From Hippasteria phrygiana (Eukaryota; Echinodermata; Asteroidea; Valvatida; Goniasteridae): a DNA stretch of 64,000 nucleotides. Both the position numbers and the translations under genes were made by a program. The stretch is taken from contig JAZGUH010000552.1 in NCBI GenBank assembly GCA_037893225.1, forward strand, positions 1 through 64,000, given 5' to 3'. Numbering within the stretch: position 1 is the stretch's first letter; each line of letters starts with the position of its first letter. The notes beneath the pieces are model-generated. The model had not been told where the DNA came from. It saw nothing but the letters and a program-made list of their open reading frames with translations, and did not search any database. This document shows positions 1 to 10,852 of this stretch, in pieces.

Positions 1-289
1 CCTTCCCACTTGACTCGAGAAACACAGAGTACATGGACGACGAGTTGATTGGGATGCAGCTGAACTCACCGCTCCGATTCAGTCCTGGCATCAAAGACAC
101 ATCCGGGAAGCCATCGAGATCCGGAAGCACATCACAGTCCCACAAGATATCGGCTTTCACCTCAATGACATCTGGCTTCCACTCCTACAGAACCACAACA
201 CATCTGACTGATGGGTCCTCTATACCCTAGGTCCTCTCTCTACCTAGACTGTTGGCCTACTGTTCCACCCCAGTGGGCACACCACAAAT
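1..289 (+). pseudogene. Penelope-like element 3' end, GIY-YIG tail (copy 1)
   Basis: This is the end of a Penelope-like retroelement: the C-terminal part of the GIY-YIG endonuclease and the start of its 3' untranslated region. In the frame that opens around base 41 the residues read GRRVDWDAAEL, then IREAIEIRKH, then DIWLPLLQNHN and a stop near 210, the typical PLE tail. The reading frame is shifted relative to the upstream coding part in the second copy. The whole 289 bases are identical to 3856-4144, which is unexpected for decayed sequence. It may extend past the start of the window. At 290 it gives way abruptly to Ty3/Gypsy sequence. Confidence 0.8.
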
Positions 290-460
290 GGTACTGGGTA
301 TAAATATACTGATCATAACCCACTTGTGTTTTTGGAGAAATTCAAGACCAAGAACCAAAGATTATTTCGATGGAGTTTGATTTTGCAACCATACCCACTC
401 AAAATCATTTATATTGCTGGAAAGAGCAATGTTTTGGCTGATGCTCTGTCCAGAGTTTAG
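290..460 (+). pseudogene. Ty3/Gypsy RNase H C-terminal fragment
   Basis: An open frame of about 57 codons ends in a TAG at 458-460. It contains the motifs YTDHNPLVFL and GKSNVLADALSRV, which are the C-terminal signature of the RNase H domain of Ty3/Gypsy retrotransposons (the enzyme removes the RNA strand after reverse transcription). The 5' part of the element is missing, cut at the junction with the PLE at 289/290. The stop comes directly after DALSRV, with no integrase downstream; a polypurine tract and an LTR follow about 150 bases later. In most Ty3/Gypsy elements integrase follows RNase H, so this order points to the Gmr1-like lineage, where integrase lies upstream of RT. The alternative is loss of integrase by deletion. 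Confidence 0.8.
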
Positions 461-615
461 AAGATTGTACTTAATTACACTGATTTTTTGTGTTGTAAGA
501 CCAGTCAGTTTTAAACACAATACTTTTGTTTATTAATGTAAGAAGTCTTAGCCAGACATATTTGTTTTTTAAGCGAACATTTCCTGTGTAAATATTCTTT
601 CTTTATGAGGGGAGA
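461..615 (+). other. Ty3/Gypsy 3' UTR with polypurine tract
   Basis: Short spacer between the RNase H stop and the LTR. It ends in a purine run, GAGGGGAGA (about 607-615), directly before the TGTTA that begins the LTR. Such a tract is the primer for plus-strand DNA synthesis in LTR retrotransposons. Confidence 0.6.
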
Positions 616-2152
616 TGTTATTTACACAAGTAAATGCTGCCAGTGTTAGGAAATTCCCCTCACGGAATGTATATATACACCCCTCATTCAGAGTTATTAA
701 GTACAGCCGGCACAAACAAATGTTTTGTCACAGGCCACGCGCCACTTATTTGCATACGCGTGCCACTTCGGCCGACCCTGGAATGAATGGGTCAACGTTG
801 TTTACGCGAAGCATATGTTCCAGAAGTTTCTGTATAGGTCTATCTTGCATACGCTAGGCGTTTCGAGAACCTGTGTAGAGGATTATTTTCAGATGTGACG
901 TAATTTGTACGATTCTCTAGAATTTCTAGTAATCTCTAAAATGAATGGAATCCTTTATATACGGGCTAGTTTCGGAATAGAATCAGGACTTGATTTTCGA
1001 CGGAGGACTGGAGATTATTTTTGATGGACGGAGAATTTCGTTGGGAGTTTGGTCATTGAGCTGTTTTATTCCGACCTGTGACCTGTATATGACTCGTCTG
1101 CGTGAGCGTCTGGAGACAGTTAGAGCTGAGTTTTATTCCCGGAAGAGACATCTATTTGTGAACTGTCGTCGGTTTATTATTTGGGGTCTTATATCCCCAT
1201 ATTTTCGCGACGGGCGCCAGTTTGTTTCATCCCCCGCTGTTTTCGTCTCTCTTTGGCTGTTTTGAAGGTGAATTCGGCCCGTGTTCCAGCTCGTCAAAGA
1301 ACTGTCTTCGCTAGCATTATTGGAGTCGTCCTTGTCCGTTGCTGAGTGCCCAATCCGTCTAATTCCTCGCCCAAGTCCTCGCCCATTGCAGAGCTGCCCG
1401 AGTCGTCTGAGCCGTCGCCTATATAAGTCCTGCACGTAAGATCTGTTAAGTTATATATTGTATAAGATCTTTTCTTAATTCTACACCTGTTAACCCTTTC
1501 GCCACCTGGAGAAATAATGCACTCATTACCTCAATACCAGTCCCCTTTGTAAAAATGTCATTGTATAGCGCCCTCGTAATTCAGCGAGAAGAAAGGCCGA
1601 TAAGATCTAACACATTATGTGAACAGGATGGACCCACTAATCTCCAACCCCCCCCCCCCCCCCCCATTGGGGAGGGGGAGGGAGTGGGGGAGGGAGTGGG
1701 GGAGGGAGTGGGGGAGGGGAGGGGAAGGGAGTGGGGAGGGAGGATGGGGGGGAGTGGGGGAGGGCGAGGGGGGAAGAGGTGGAGAAACAATTATGTATAT
1801 TCACATCATTCTGTGATCTGCAATATTTCAAACTACGGTGCACCAGATGCGAGAACGACTTTTTGTCGATAGGGGGCGCTATTCACATTTTCGCCAAATA
1901 CAACATGAGCTTGGTGCCAAAAGGAGCCACAGTAAGGAAGTGGCGTGGAACTTTGGTGCCAAGCGGAGCCCATGGTAGTGAAAGGGTTATACCCTGTTGG
2001 TTCTCGAATATTCTCATTATTAAATCACATTGTTTCTTTGTTCTTTATATCAGTGTGATCTTGTTTGATTTCTTTGTTGCATCTGAGAAAATTCAGGCTT
2101 TTTTCTAGTAATTTATATTTGCGGATAGTCTGGAGATTTTCAGACCGTAACA
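616..2152 (+). repeat. Ty3/Gypsy 3' LTR (about 1.54 kb)
   Basis: The segment begins TGTTA (616-620) right after a polypurine tract and ends TAACA (2148-2152), the short inverted ends expected of an LTR. It holds a TATAAG box at 1422-1427 in the same orientation as the RNase H fragment, consistent with an LTR promoter. About 490 bases of its length are a piggyBac-type MITE inserted at a TTAA site (1494-1986). No 5' LTR is present, so identity between LTRs and the age of the copy cannot be judged. The right boundary is inferred from the terminal motif alone. Confidence 0.65.
1494..1986. mobile_element. piggyBac-type MITE inside the LTR
   Basis: The left side reads TTAA followed by CCCTTTCGCCACC; the right end read on the other strand is CCCTTTCACTACC, followed by TTAT, a one-base variant of TTAA. 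Duplication of TTAA and ends beginning CCC are the hallmarks of piggyBac-superfamily elements. The interior has no transposase. It contains a run of C (around 1650) and a G-rich GGGAGGGAGT repeat (1673-1775), plus repeated TTGGTGCCAA words (1910-1965). Confidence 0.6.
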
Positions 2153-3218
2153 CAAACAAGGCGCATGTGTGGCCGCTCACACGTTTGAAAGTTTTCTGTT
2201 TGTCTAAGATTTAGAATCTTGTATGATAAACAGATATTTTTATTGTATGAATGGCAATAGATCAATTGCCATCAGTGGTCTACAGCCCTGAATTGGCCAT
2301 TTCAACCATTGTCCTGCACAACATATCATTTACAACCTATCTATATCATGAATTTACAGTGGCGGCACCAGACTCGAAAATTTGGAGGGGGGACGCAATG
2401 GGGGGAGGGGGGGGGGGCTAGGGTGGGTAGTCAAAATAGAATCTGATGAAATCCAAAATCCAAGGGGAAAGTAAGGAAATAGCAGGTGTAAATGAAAACC
2501 AACCATCACATCAGAATCACTATCATGATCATTATCATCCAGTTTGCATCGTTTTCCGAGTGGTCCCTCTTTTCCTACAGTCTGAGGTGTGCAAAATGTT
2601 ATAATATTGATGCTCATCAAGTACAACAAATGGAAATTGATGTAATATGAATGACCGCACAAGTACCGTAACCTATTAAGACACAAGCCTAGCAGTATAG
2701 TGTTCGGCATGTATGCATAGGGCCCAATAAAATGGTAACTAAAAGCCTGTGTACATGTGCGCGTGCCCATTGTCAATGGTCTGGAAATAAACCACTAGAG
2801 CAACTTAGAAGTGTAGTCGTTGAGAATGTATGAGAAATGTATCAAACTGCAGAATGCATGGTGTTTAACAAATGTATTACAAATGTACAAAGACGTTGGC
2901 TGCACACTATCTACATGTACGGCTGTATAAATGCATGTGTGGTGTGTTTTGTCTTCCAAAGTACCAATGTTTATAATGCTTTCATTGGCCCAAAATGTGT
3001 CCACAGAACCGATGATTCACGTTCTATCTTCAACTTGTTATGAATCTTAACAGAGAAGAAAATAAACATAATTATATATTTGTAGATAAAGTGTTGGGGG
3101 GAAACTGGGGGAGGCAAGGAAGCAACTTGGAGGAGAAAATGCCCCCCCCCCCCCCCCCCCCCCCCCCGGTAGTCATGACTATGACTATAACCATGATATC
3201 ATGAAGCGACATTGTGGG
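2153..3218. other. non-coding stretch with G-rich and poly-C tracts
   Basis: No gene is recognised. The stretch holds a G-rich tract at about 2381-2419 and a pure C run of about 26 bases at 3142-3167. Open frames here are short, overlap on both strands and show no known domain. Confidence 0.5.
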
Positions 3219-3272
3219 GCAAGATGGCTCAGTTGGTAGAGCATCGTAGTGTGGCCTCATGGCCCAGACATG
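3219..3272 (+). repeat. tRNA-derived SINE head fused to PLE
   Basis: The sequence has a polymerase III A-box-like segment, TGGCTCAGTTGGTAGAGC (about 3225-3242), as in tRNA-derived SINEs. A related head occurs at 10853. Instead of continuing to a B box, it runs straight into Penelope-like coding sequence at about 3272. It is a truncated SINE or a chimeric junction, not a functional tRNA gene. Confidence 0.6.
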
Positions 3273-4330
3273 CTTCAAGACTTCCTCCAGTACCTCAACC
3301 TTCTACACCCAAGCATCAGCTTCACCATGGAACAAGAACAAGGTGGCACCATCCCATTCCTGGAACTTGCATGGCTCCCTGGGACACAGTATCAACAGGA
3401 AGCCGACCCACACAGACTGCTATCTCCACCAGTGGTCGTTCATCACCCCAGCATGAAGACATCTGTTAACCATAATCTGGTACAGAGAGCCTTCAATGTC
3501 TGCGACCAGAACAAACTTAAGCAAGAACTCAAGCACATCCAGACTTCACTCCAGCATAATGGTTACAATCCCAACCGCATCAAGATCAGTAAACCTGACA
3601 AACGGGTCTCCCCTACCCAAGGTCTTTCCACTGTACCTCCCTCCCTCAGTCACCCTTCCATAAATAGGTCAAGCCTCCCATCATCTCCAACGCATCTTCC
3701 GTCAAGCCGGTTTCAAAGTATACCATTCAGCAGGCAACAAGATCCAAGGCACCCTCCACAACCACAAAGACAAGCAGGATTCCTCCTCCAAGTCGGGAGT
3801 CTACCTTATTCCCTGTGAATGAGGCAAAGTCTACATTGGGGGAAACTGGTTGGAACCTTCCCACTTGACTCGAGAAACACAGAGTACATGGACGACGAGT
3901 TGATTGGGATGCAGCTGAACTCACCGCTCCGATTCAGTCCTGGCATCAAAGACACATCCGGGAAGCCATCGAGATCCGGAAGCACATCACAGTCCCACAA
4001 GATATCGGCTTTCACCTCAATGACATCTGGCTTCCACTCCTACAGAACCACAACACATCTGACTGATGGGTCCTCTATACCCTAGGTCCTCTCTCTACCT
4101 AGACTGTTGGCCTACTGTTCCACCCCAGTGGGCACACCACAAATCCTAGCTTGCTTTAGGAGTCTAGCCACTTGGCATCCTCACATAATACAACTTAAGG
4201 TTACTTAAGGTTTACTTTCTTAGAGTTTAGGCATTCTCCTGAAGATGGTCAGAACAAACTGACCGGAATGTCGAGTTTATACCTCTGGTTCTTTTCAGAA
4301 CCATTCTTTCAATTGAGAAATATTTCCACA
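3264..4330 (+). pseudogene. Penelope-like element: RT thumb, GIY-YIG and 3' UTR (copy 2)
   Basis: This is the 3' third of a Penelope/Poseidon-type PLE. The first part reads FLQYLNLLHPSISFTMEQEQ and IPFLEL, then in a second frame GHSINRKPTHTD, then QRAFNVCDQNKLKQELKHIQ: the end of the RT palm and thumb. Further on a third frame gives SGVYLIPCE, a stop, then GKVYIG (about 3795-3840), the GIY-YIG nuclease core used to nick target DNA. At least three frame changes and an internal stop show it is dead. Bases 3856-4144 are identical to 1-289. The 3' UTR continues to about 4330 and contains a conserved hairpin motif. The 5' end is joined to a SINE head. Confidence 0.85.
4239..4270 (+). other. PLE 3' hairpin motif
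   Basis: CTGAAGA, one base, a 6-bp hairpin GGTCAG/CTGACC with loop AACAAA, then GGAATG. The layout (CNGANGA, one extra base, stem, GAA) recurs at the 3' ends of three other PLE copies in this window (38545, 38859, 55518). It resembles half of a hammerhead ribozyme core but has an extra unpaired base. Confidence 0.5.
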
Positions 4331-4648
4331 TGGTGTTTCCACAAACCTTTCATTTATTAGTATCTCCGCCATTCAAAGCCTCAAATCTTTATACTCATGT
4401 ACAAAGAGCTAACACATCACTATAGTCATCATCACAAAGCTCTTTCCTAGTACATGATTCTATTGTTAATCTATTCAAGAAATTCTGTACAAGATTAATA
4501 CCTAGCTGCATGTTGTCACCATCTGGCCGAATGGTTGACATGGGAATTAGACATTAGAGTACTGTCTGGTTACTGGACTGCACAGTACAGCTTTCACCTC
4601 GGGAAATACAAGAAAAAATGTTGAAGACAAATTTCAACGTTGACATAC

Positions 4649-4753
4649 CTGCCTCCAGGATTGGCTTCCAGTACTGCTTACTTGATGTGGTTAACACTTC
4701 TAGGGATCTGACAGCACTGTCTTTGTTCTGGAAAGTCTTGGACTTGAGCATAC
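4649..4753 (-). CDS. ANKAR: ANKAR-like exon, start of armadillo region
   Basis: This 105-nt exon lies after acceptor TAATCAG at 4754-4760 and ends at a good donor, AG|GTATGT. It starts with two bases of a glycine codon left by the previous exon and ends with one base. It reads MLKSKTFQNKDSAVRSLEVL, followed by a segment with YWKPILEA, resembling an armadillo-repeat helix pair. It is the last exon seen; the following exons must lie beyond the left end of the window, because nothing between 1 and 4648 fits. Confidence 0.75.
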
Positions 4754-5309
4754 CTGATTACACCAAATTATAAAAAAGAATGATTAAATGAAACATTCAC
4801 AGAGTGAAAGTTTATTTTAACCAAAACAAATATGCTCAACATGCCGATGATTTGGAATTCACTTCATACATCTTGCAGTTTGACAGCACATCATTTTCCA
4901 CATGCAGTCTTTTCAGGCAATCAGCCACCTTTAAATCCTTGTTTAGAGTCTCAAATTTCATAGTCTTTGAGTGGTTGCTGGAATCTACTTCAAGGAGTCG
5001 AGTCCAATGTGCGAAACTGCCAAAAGTAGGGGCCATTTCCCCAAAGTGGATAAAGTGTGGGGGGGGGGGGGGGGGGGAGGGGATGGCCTTGAAACTGTCA
5101 TATCCTCATATGCCACCTATGCATTGTTTGATATACAAGTAAATCTTCCCACACAGAAGTGTTGGCCGATTCTACTAGTGTGTACTTACCCGCAGAGCTC
5201 ACTACATATGCATTATTCCCTAGAGGGCGCTAGTCATTCACTAATCTTTATTTCCCACGGTACCTTGCTGCCCGCCCACCATTGTACGTTCTCTTTTCTC
5301 GAGTGTGAA

Positions 5310-6130
5310 GCGAATAAGAGACCTTTTATAAAAATGGCAAAGGCGGCTGTCATAAACAGTGCGGGTTGACTGGCTCCGGCTGCAGGCCGCAATGATGGCA
5401 GCCTCCCGAGAAAGTCCAGCATGTCGGAAGGAACGCTGGACAACAGCCAGCACGTCAGGTGAAGACTCGCCGGAGCGGGGTGAAGCTGACCCGACCGGTG
5501 TTGGCAAAGAAGATCTGGCCGATATGGGAGGCACAGCGGGGCATGGTAAAGGAGGCAGAGAATTCGTTGGAACAACGGTTGTCGATGCCAGAAGGGGGCA
5601 ATGAGGTGATGACTCGGGGTAGTAGGGAGATCGGGGGAAAGGTGTAGGTAAACAGGTTTGTCCAGGTGAAGGAGAGGGCATCGCCATGCCAAAGGCTCCG
5701 GGAACCTGGAACAAGACACCGGGAGCTGGCAGTTGACTTCTGTTGAGAAAAGGTCGACATGCGGGCAATCTAACTGTGAGAAGATCATCCGCGGGACCAA
5801 GAATGGAAGAGACCACTCTGTGGGGTGAATCCAGCTCTGGGAGAGTGAGTTGGCTGTGGTGTTTTCCGTGCCTGCTAGAGAGATAGCATGCTGTCGGCAC
5901 CAGTACATTAACTGCCAAGTGAGTAGCCATAGGCTCGGGGAATGCGTCCCACCCTGCCGGTTGATGTAGGACACCACAGTTGTGTTGTCACAATGAAGAA
6001 GAACAGATTGGCCATGCACCATGCGTTGAAAGCAGTGAATGGCATTCAAGACTGCTATCAGTTTGACAAAATTCATGTGGCGGGAGGTCAAAAACTGTGC
6101 GGATGACGCAGCTGTGCCATTGTGCCATAA
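5310..6130 (-). pseudogene. DIRS RNase H and start of tyrosine recombinase
   Basis: Minus-strand frames read LLHCDNTTVVSYINRQGGTH, the RNase H segment of DIRS-type retrotransposons, followed by WLLTWQLMYWC. The DALSRG-type motif is degraded to NSLSQSW. The next segment reads FPEPLAWR and PPISLLPRVI in shifting frames. Near 5350-5400 the recombinase begins (AAIIAACSRSQSTRTVYDSR) but breaks off after about 25 residues and runs into the terminal repeat. The catalytic half of the recombinase is therefore deleted. Frame changes near 5700 and 5900 confirm a dead copy. Confidence 0.8.
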
Positions 6131-7074
6131 GGTAGCCTTGAATGCAAGGCTGTGCGTGCTGTCTCAGCCTGCGGTCCCACGGCCCGGCATGGCGCAGTCA
6201 GCTAGATCACGGCGAACGCCGATACGTTACAAGCACGATCTGCCCGAAATGCATGTACACGCACCGGTCATACATGCATGTAGTTCATATGCTGTACATG
6301 CACCACCCGGAACCAACACGCACGAGTCTCCAGCCGGGATCACAGCCTTGATGATTCTGTCTTATGTTTGTCTTTATTTTGCGTTGGAATTCCGGAGCGA
6401 ATGGGTGGGGGGGGGGGGGGGGGGGTGAGTGGATATGTAAATTATCCAGCATGAATAAAGTATGTTTCCCAATGGCCAATAGCTTCTTGGTTTGCGCAGC
6501 TGAATCTGAATTATTCATTTACAAATGTCCAATCAGTTACCTGGAATGTTTTACCATTGACCTTTTTGAACCAACGAGCGTTGTTTTTCACGCGCGCATG
6601 TAGCATGAATTACTCAAAGTGTCGTTTAATTTAGGACCAATCAGATCGCGCGATTGAAAATAGCTTAATCATTAACATACCAGCTAAACCCGGTAGTAAA
6701 CAGTATCATTAAGGCTGTGTTCCTGGCGGAGCACGGATAGTACGGGGCGGTGCGTATACACAAGCACTGCGGGCACCTCCACAGGATTTACATTTAGTCC
6801 TTCTAAATGTCTTTTTCTTAGTTTTGGTAGGCCCTGACATCTTGCTGCAGAACTGTCTGAAATTAGGTCCGCTAAAGAGCGAGCCAAAAAGCATTGAGAA
6901 AAAGCGGGCGAGTCCTTGCAAGGGATTTTGGGACATGCAGTGTGTGGGTGTGGGTGTGGTGACGCAATGTTCTTTTGTTATTGTCAGCGGAATTGCTTGT
7001 GCATGCACATTGGAAATGCATTTGTAGGTATCGAAGGCGACATAATATTTTCTGTAATAGAATTAATTGTGTAC

Positions 7075-7335
7075 AAAGTGAGCTTCTTGCAGCCCGTGCG
7101 AAGTCCCACACATTACATACGGCATGAGCTACTTGCAGCCTGTGCGAAGCCTCATGCGAAATGGCCGTGAGTTGACAGGGGGGAGGGAGCAAGCAGCTTG
7201 CAGCCTGTGCGAAGCCTCGCTCGTTCGGTACTGCGTGAGCTACTTGCAGCCTGTGCGAAGCCTCACGTGGATGGCCAGCTAAATAGCAGTGTACGTAGTG
7301 AGCAACTTGCAGCCTGTGGGAAGCCTCACTCAGCT
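7075..7335 (+). repeat. five spaced hairpin-like repeats
   Basis: Five near-identical segments of about 26-29 bases with core TTGCAGCCTGTGCGAAGCCT recur at about 7083, 7131, 7197, 7232 and 7303, separated by 15-50 bases of unrelated sequence. Each can fold weakly, pairing GAG and CTTGCA with TGCGAAG and CTC. There are no cas genes and this is a eukaryote, so it is not a CRISPR array. It lies inside the deleted DIRS element and may be its subterminal repeats. Confidence 0.6.
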
Positions 7336-7891
7336 ACATCCTTAAGTACCGAAAACTGACTGAAATGCATTCCCAAGGTGGTGGTTGTTGTTTTAAATAA
7401 CACAAAACTCTTTCCTGAAAGCTAAATGTTTAGGAATGGCTAGAGAAAGACGGTCTTCTCTGTATAGTGTGCTACACAGAGAAACGAGAACGTACAATGG
7501 CGGACGGGCAGCAAGGTACTGTGGGAAATAAATCTTGGCAAATGGCTAGCGCCCTCTAGGGAATAATGCATATGTAGTGAGCTTTGCGGGTAAGACGAGC
7601 GCAGAAGAATCAATATTTTTTTCAAAGTAATGTTTATCTTTGGAATTGACCATTCTTGAAAATAAACAAACCAACCAATACCTTGCATGAAGTTTTACCT
7701 TTTTAATTGTCTAACGAAGTGTTCAACTCGGGTGAGAAGTGAGGCATTCAAAATATAACCAAATTAAAACCATTCTTGAAACACCAAATATTGTTTGTGT
7801 ATGACTCAACAAATGTTGTACCACTTGTTTGGGGCTACGGCTTGATCTGGAAAGATTTTCGAACTTCTCTAGTTTACTCTGAACTGTTTAC

Positions 7892-8094
7892 CAATGAGTG
7901 TCTGCCAGACAGGCACATCTGGGTGGTTCCATTCAATGAAGAATTCCAGTACATTGGTGTGAAATCTCAGTGCCGCTAGGTGTATCATGGTGTTTTTCTC
8001 TGCGTCTGTCTTGCGGATGTTAGCACCAAGGTCAATCAAGATCTTGACAGATTTTAGTGCCCCGCTACTGGCTGCCAGCAAAAGTGGAGTTCGC
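7892..8094 (-). CDS. ANKAR: ANKAR-like exon, ankyrin repeats
   Basis: A 203-nt exon after acceptor GGCTGAG, ending at donor TTG|GTAAAC. It completes a lysine codon started in the previous exon. The protein reads RTPLLLAASSGALKSVKILI, then DLGANI, then NTMIHLAALRFHTNVLEFFI: two ankyrin repeats with the TPLxLAA and IHLAA helix signatures. It ends in VWQTLIG, which leads to the armadillo-like exon at 4753. The polypyrimidine tract is weak, but phase and protein continuity on both sides support it. Confidence 0.85.
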
Positions 8095-8099
8095 CTCAG

Positions 8100-10850
8100 C
8101 CTACATTACAAGATTGAGAGTACTTGGAGTTCAAACAGTTGCAAGTAAAAACTAGACATAGTGTGTCTGTTTTAACAGAACACATGGCTTTTCCGTTTTT
8201 GCTTTTCTTTGGTAAAAGATTGTTTTACTGCGTGAGATGTAGTTTTTCTATATTACTTAAAGTACGTTGTTTTACAGAATAAAAACAGCATTGAGTTTCG
8301 TAGGCCTATTCTATATTTGTCAGCCAAAAGAAACTGAGGATGGAAAACATTGATCGAAATATCCTGCAAGAAGAAAAAATTAAAAACCTAAAAATTAACA
8401 TAAAATCATCAGATAGCATCATCGTGACGTCGCATAAATTTTCATCTTTACCACTTCCCAGGATTATTCTATCAGTTCCCATAAAAAGTAAAATCAGATC
8501 TCTCACGGTTGATCTTTAATCGATTTTTAAAGATTAAATCTAGAAATCTTCAATTGCTTGTGATCTGATAATTTATGACGTCATCGTGACGTCATTATCA
8601 GAAAGCTCGGGATCTATGTTAACTGTGCTATCCGAAGGAAAAATCTGGATTATCTCTCGCAGTTGATTTGTCAGCAATTTTTTAAGGTTTAAAAGTCTTT
8701 TCATTGTAACTTCCTGTCTGGTGACGTCATCAATCTTTAAATTGGTAATCGTTACTTTTAGGACACCTCTATTTTTTTTACGAGTTCCGTTCAAAACTGA
8801 CTTTTGCAGATGACTTTACACTTACAGTACCAAAGTGACTTTTGCAGGCTAAAGCAGTCTTTTTTCTTCAGATTAACTCATGTTTGTTGTAATTTTGAAA
8901 TGCACTTTCAAAGAAAATGTGACTTTCCTACCTTTGTTTGCAGTCAGAGACGTTGCCGTTTTACCCCATAATTTCTCTCATAAATCAAAACCCTGCCCTC
9001 TTTCCACAAAATTAAGCTCGCTCATATTCAATAATTTAGCGAACTATTTAGATGATTTCAAGCACACAGAGTGACTTTTCCTGCCTGTATCATCGCAAAA
9101 TATTGAGGTAAGTTCCGAAACATAAACTGTCTCCTTCGTTCTCTTTTATGGAACAGGGTCCTCAAGGTAACGATTACCTTTAAATTTCTCCCCCTTAAGT
9201 TGTTCTTAGCATGAAGCTGATTATATACATCAATTATAAAGTGATTTCAGCAAATCAAGTACAACTGTAGAATCTGTGTCGACAGAGGGTGCACTATAAC
9301 AGTTGATGTGCTTCAAAAATAGCAAACTAGCCTAGGGGTGTGGTTTAATAGTTAACACTCAACAGTTATACTGACAGCTTGGTTACTTCTACCACGGTCT
9401 TGGTAAAATTTTCCCATGTCGAAAGTCCAAGTGCGGACAGTGGTCATATTTCACCATTTTTCATTTTACCATCGTCTCAGTAAAACCTTCCAAAAAAAAA
9501 AGTCCAGTGCGGAAACGGCTTACGTCATCCTCAAGATCATCATTGTAATTTTGAAAGCATTGCATTTTGTACAACTAAATCTAAAACCTCCGAAAATCAT
9601 GCAAATTGAGGCTTTTACTGCAGTGTGTATGTGGTACGGTGTATTAATATTTCAAACCATGGGCCTACTTTATGTACATCTACCATACAATCTATACGTG
9701 CTGACGACTGGTAGCACACGTGGATTGTACACGTGGATTTCGGCTCCCAAGGATGGAACGCTCGGTAAATGTCTGCCATGTGCGATCAATTTTACGGGAA
9801 CATTCACTGCGCACTTGCCAATATGCGCTGTGTGGTTGTTATTTATGAGCTGATGGATAGGAAAATTCATTACTCGCTAAGTCCACTTTTTAAAGACCTT
9901 CGAGAACTCAATTTAAAAATGTTTTCATGGTTTTTAAGGCCTTAAATTTCGATAGTTCAATTTCAGACTTTTTAAAGACCCGCAGACATCCTGTAGCAAC
10001 AAGTTTTTAAATCCTGCTTTTGTTTTCCCAAAGGTTTCTAAAGCTTGATTCAAACTGCATGCACAAAATTAGACAATTTCTTTCATAATGAATCATGCCA
10101 AAATGTACTAGCCACTGCCACTCTGTTCCTGTGGCATAACTAGAGGGGAAGAGGGACAACCCTTCCCCCTAACTTTTCAAATAATTTAAAAAGAAAATAG
10201 TAACATGACACCTTTTAACAATTTTTTCTGTGATAAACAATTCGACTTTCTCCCTTAAAATAGCCTTTCTCCCTTAACCCCAACAGTCCTGAATTCTCAA
10301 ATTTCAATACGATTGTTCACACCACCTAGGGAGTTAGGGGTAAAATAGCATTCCCCCTTAAAAAATAGCCATACCCCCTTTGTCCTCAACTGAAAAGAAC
10401 TTGGTTACATAACTGTTCTGTTCTGGTTCTGAACAGCCAAAGCAATAGCAATATTTCAATATACACAAATAATACGCTAATATTCATAAAGGTTTATCAT
10501 AATGCAAATCATTATAGTCAAACGCTACAAACACTATTGCTGTTCACAGATTGATATTTTTTCTCTAAGAATAGCTTGCGCTTGTCCAGGAACCTAGCAA
10601 GGCACGCACATCCTTGAAGAACCTTCAGGGGAAAAAGGCTCAAATTTTTAAGTTTCCTTTGTGGTTTGATTGACAAACTTTAAGTTAAAAGGTTGTACCC
10701 TTATTGAGTGATCCCAACAATGTCTTTTCCCAGGATGTATCATAAAATTGGGCGTAATCCCTGGCTATACAGCATTCTGGGTTTATGACTTCTTACTAGC
10801 ACCCCCAAACTACGACACTGACAATTTGGGAGAATGCCAACATAGGGCAA
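8100..10850. other. intronic stretch, AT-rich, no gene seen
   Basis: Intron of the ANKAR-like gene. I see no coding domain on either strand. It has scattered TGACGTCA-like words (8427, 8578, 8590, 8722) and CCCTT-rich repeats around 10150-10380 that look like decayed mobile-element ends. Nothing else is supported. Confidence 0.5.
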
Positions 10851-10852
10851 GA

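Larger units (their letters stand above)
5176..7606 (-). mobile_element. internally deleted DIRS element with inverted ends
   Basis: A 2.4 kb unit is bounded by inverted copies of about 110 bases: 5183-5300 and the reverse complement of 7470-7606. Both carry ACTTACCCGC or CTTACCCGC, CTCACTACATATGCAT and CCCTAGAGGGCGCTAG. The same end motif borders the DIRS copy at 60.3 kb. DIRS elements have inverted termini and no target-site duplication. The inside keeps only an RNase H to recombinase remnant (5330-6130), then non-coding DNA with a poly-G run at about 6405-6426 and a short repeat array (7075-7335). It could be a non-autonomous derivative that moved as a unit, or a decayed copy. Confidence 0.65.

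Noticed and set aside
1555..1872. Gly/Pro-rich open frames on both strands
   Set aside because: They arise from the G-rich repeat and the C run in the MITE; no domain and all frames are open.
4239..4270. Complete hammerhead ribozyme at the PLE 3' end
   Set aside because: There is an extra base between the CUGANGA block and stem II, and no convincing stems I and III; recorded as a hairpin motif only.
5241..5930. 229-codon Pro-rich minus-strand frame
   Set aside because: It is a shifted reading of the DIRS RNase H/recombinase region; only its last part matches recombinase after a frameshift.
7075..7335. CRISPR-like array of spaced repeats
   Set aside because: Eukaryotic setting, spacer lengths vary widely, only five units, no cas genes; explained better as element subterminal repeats.
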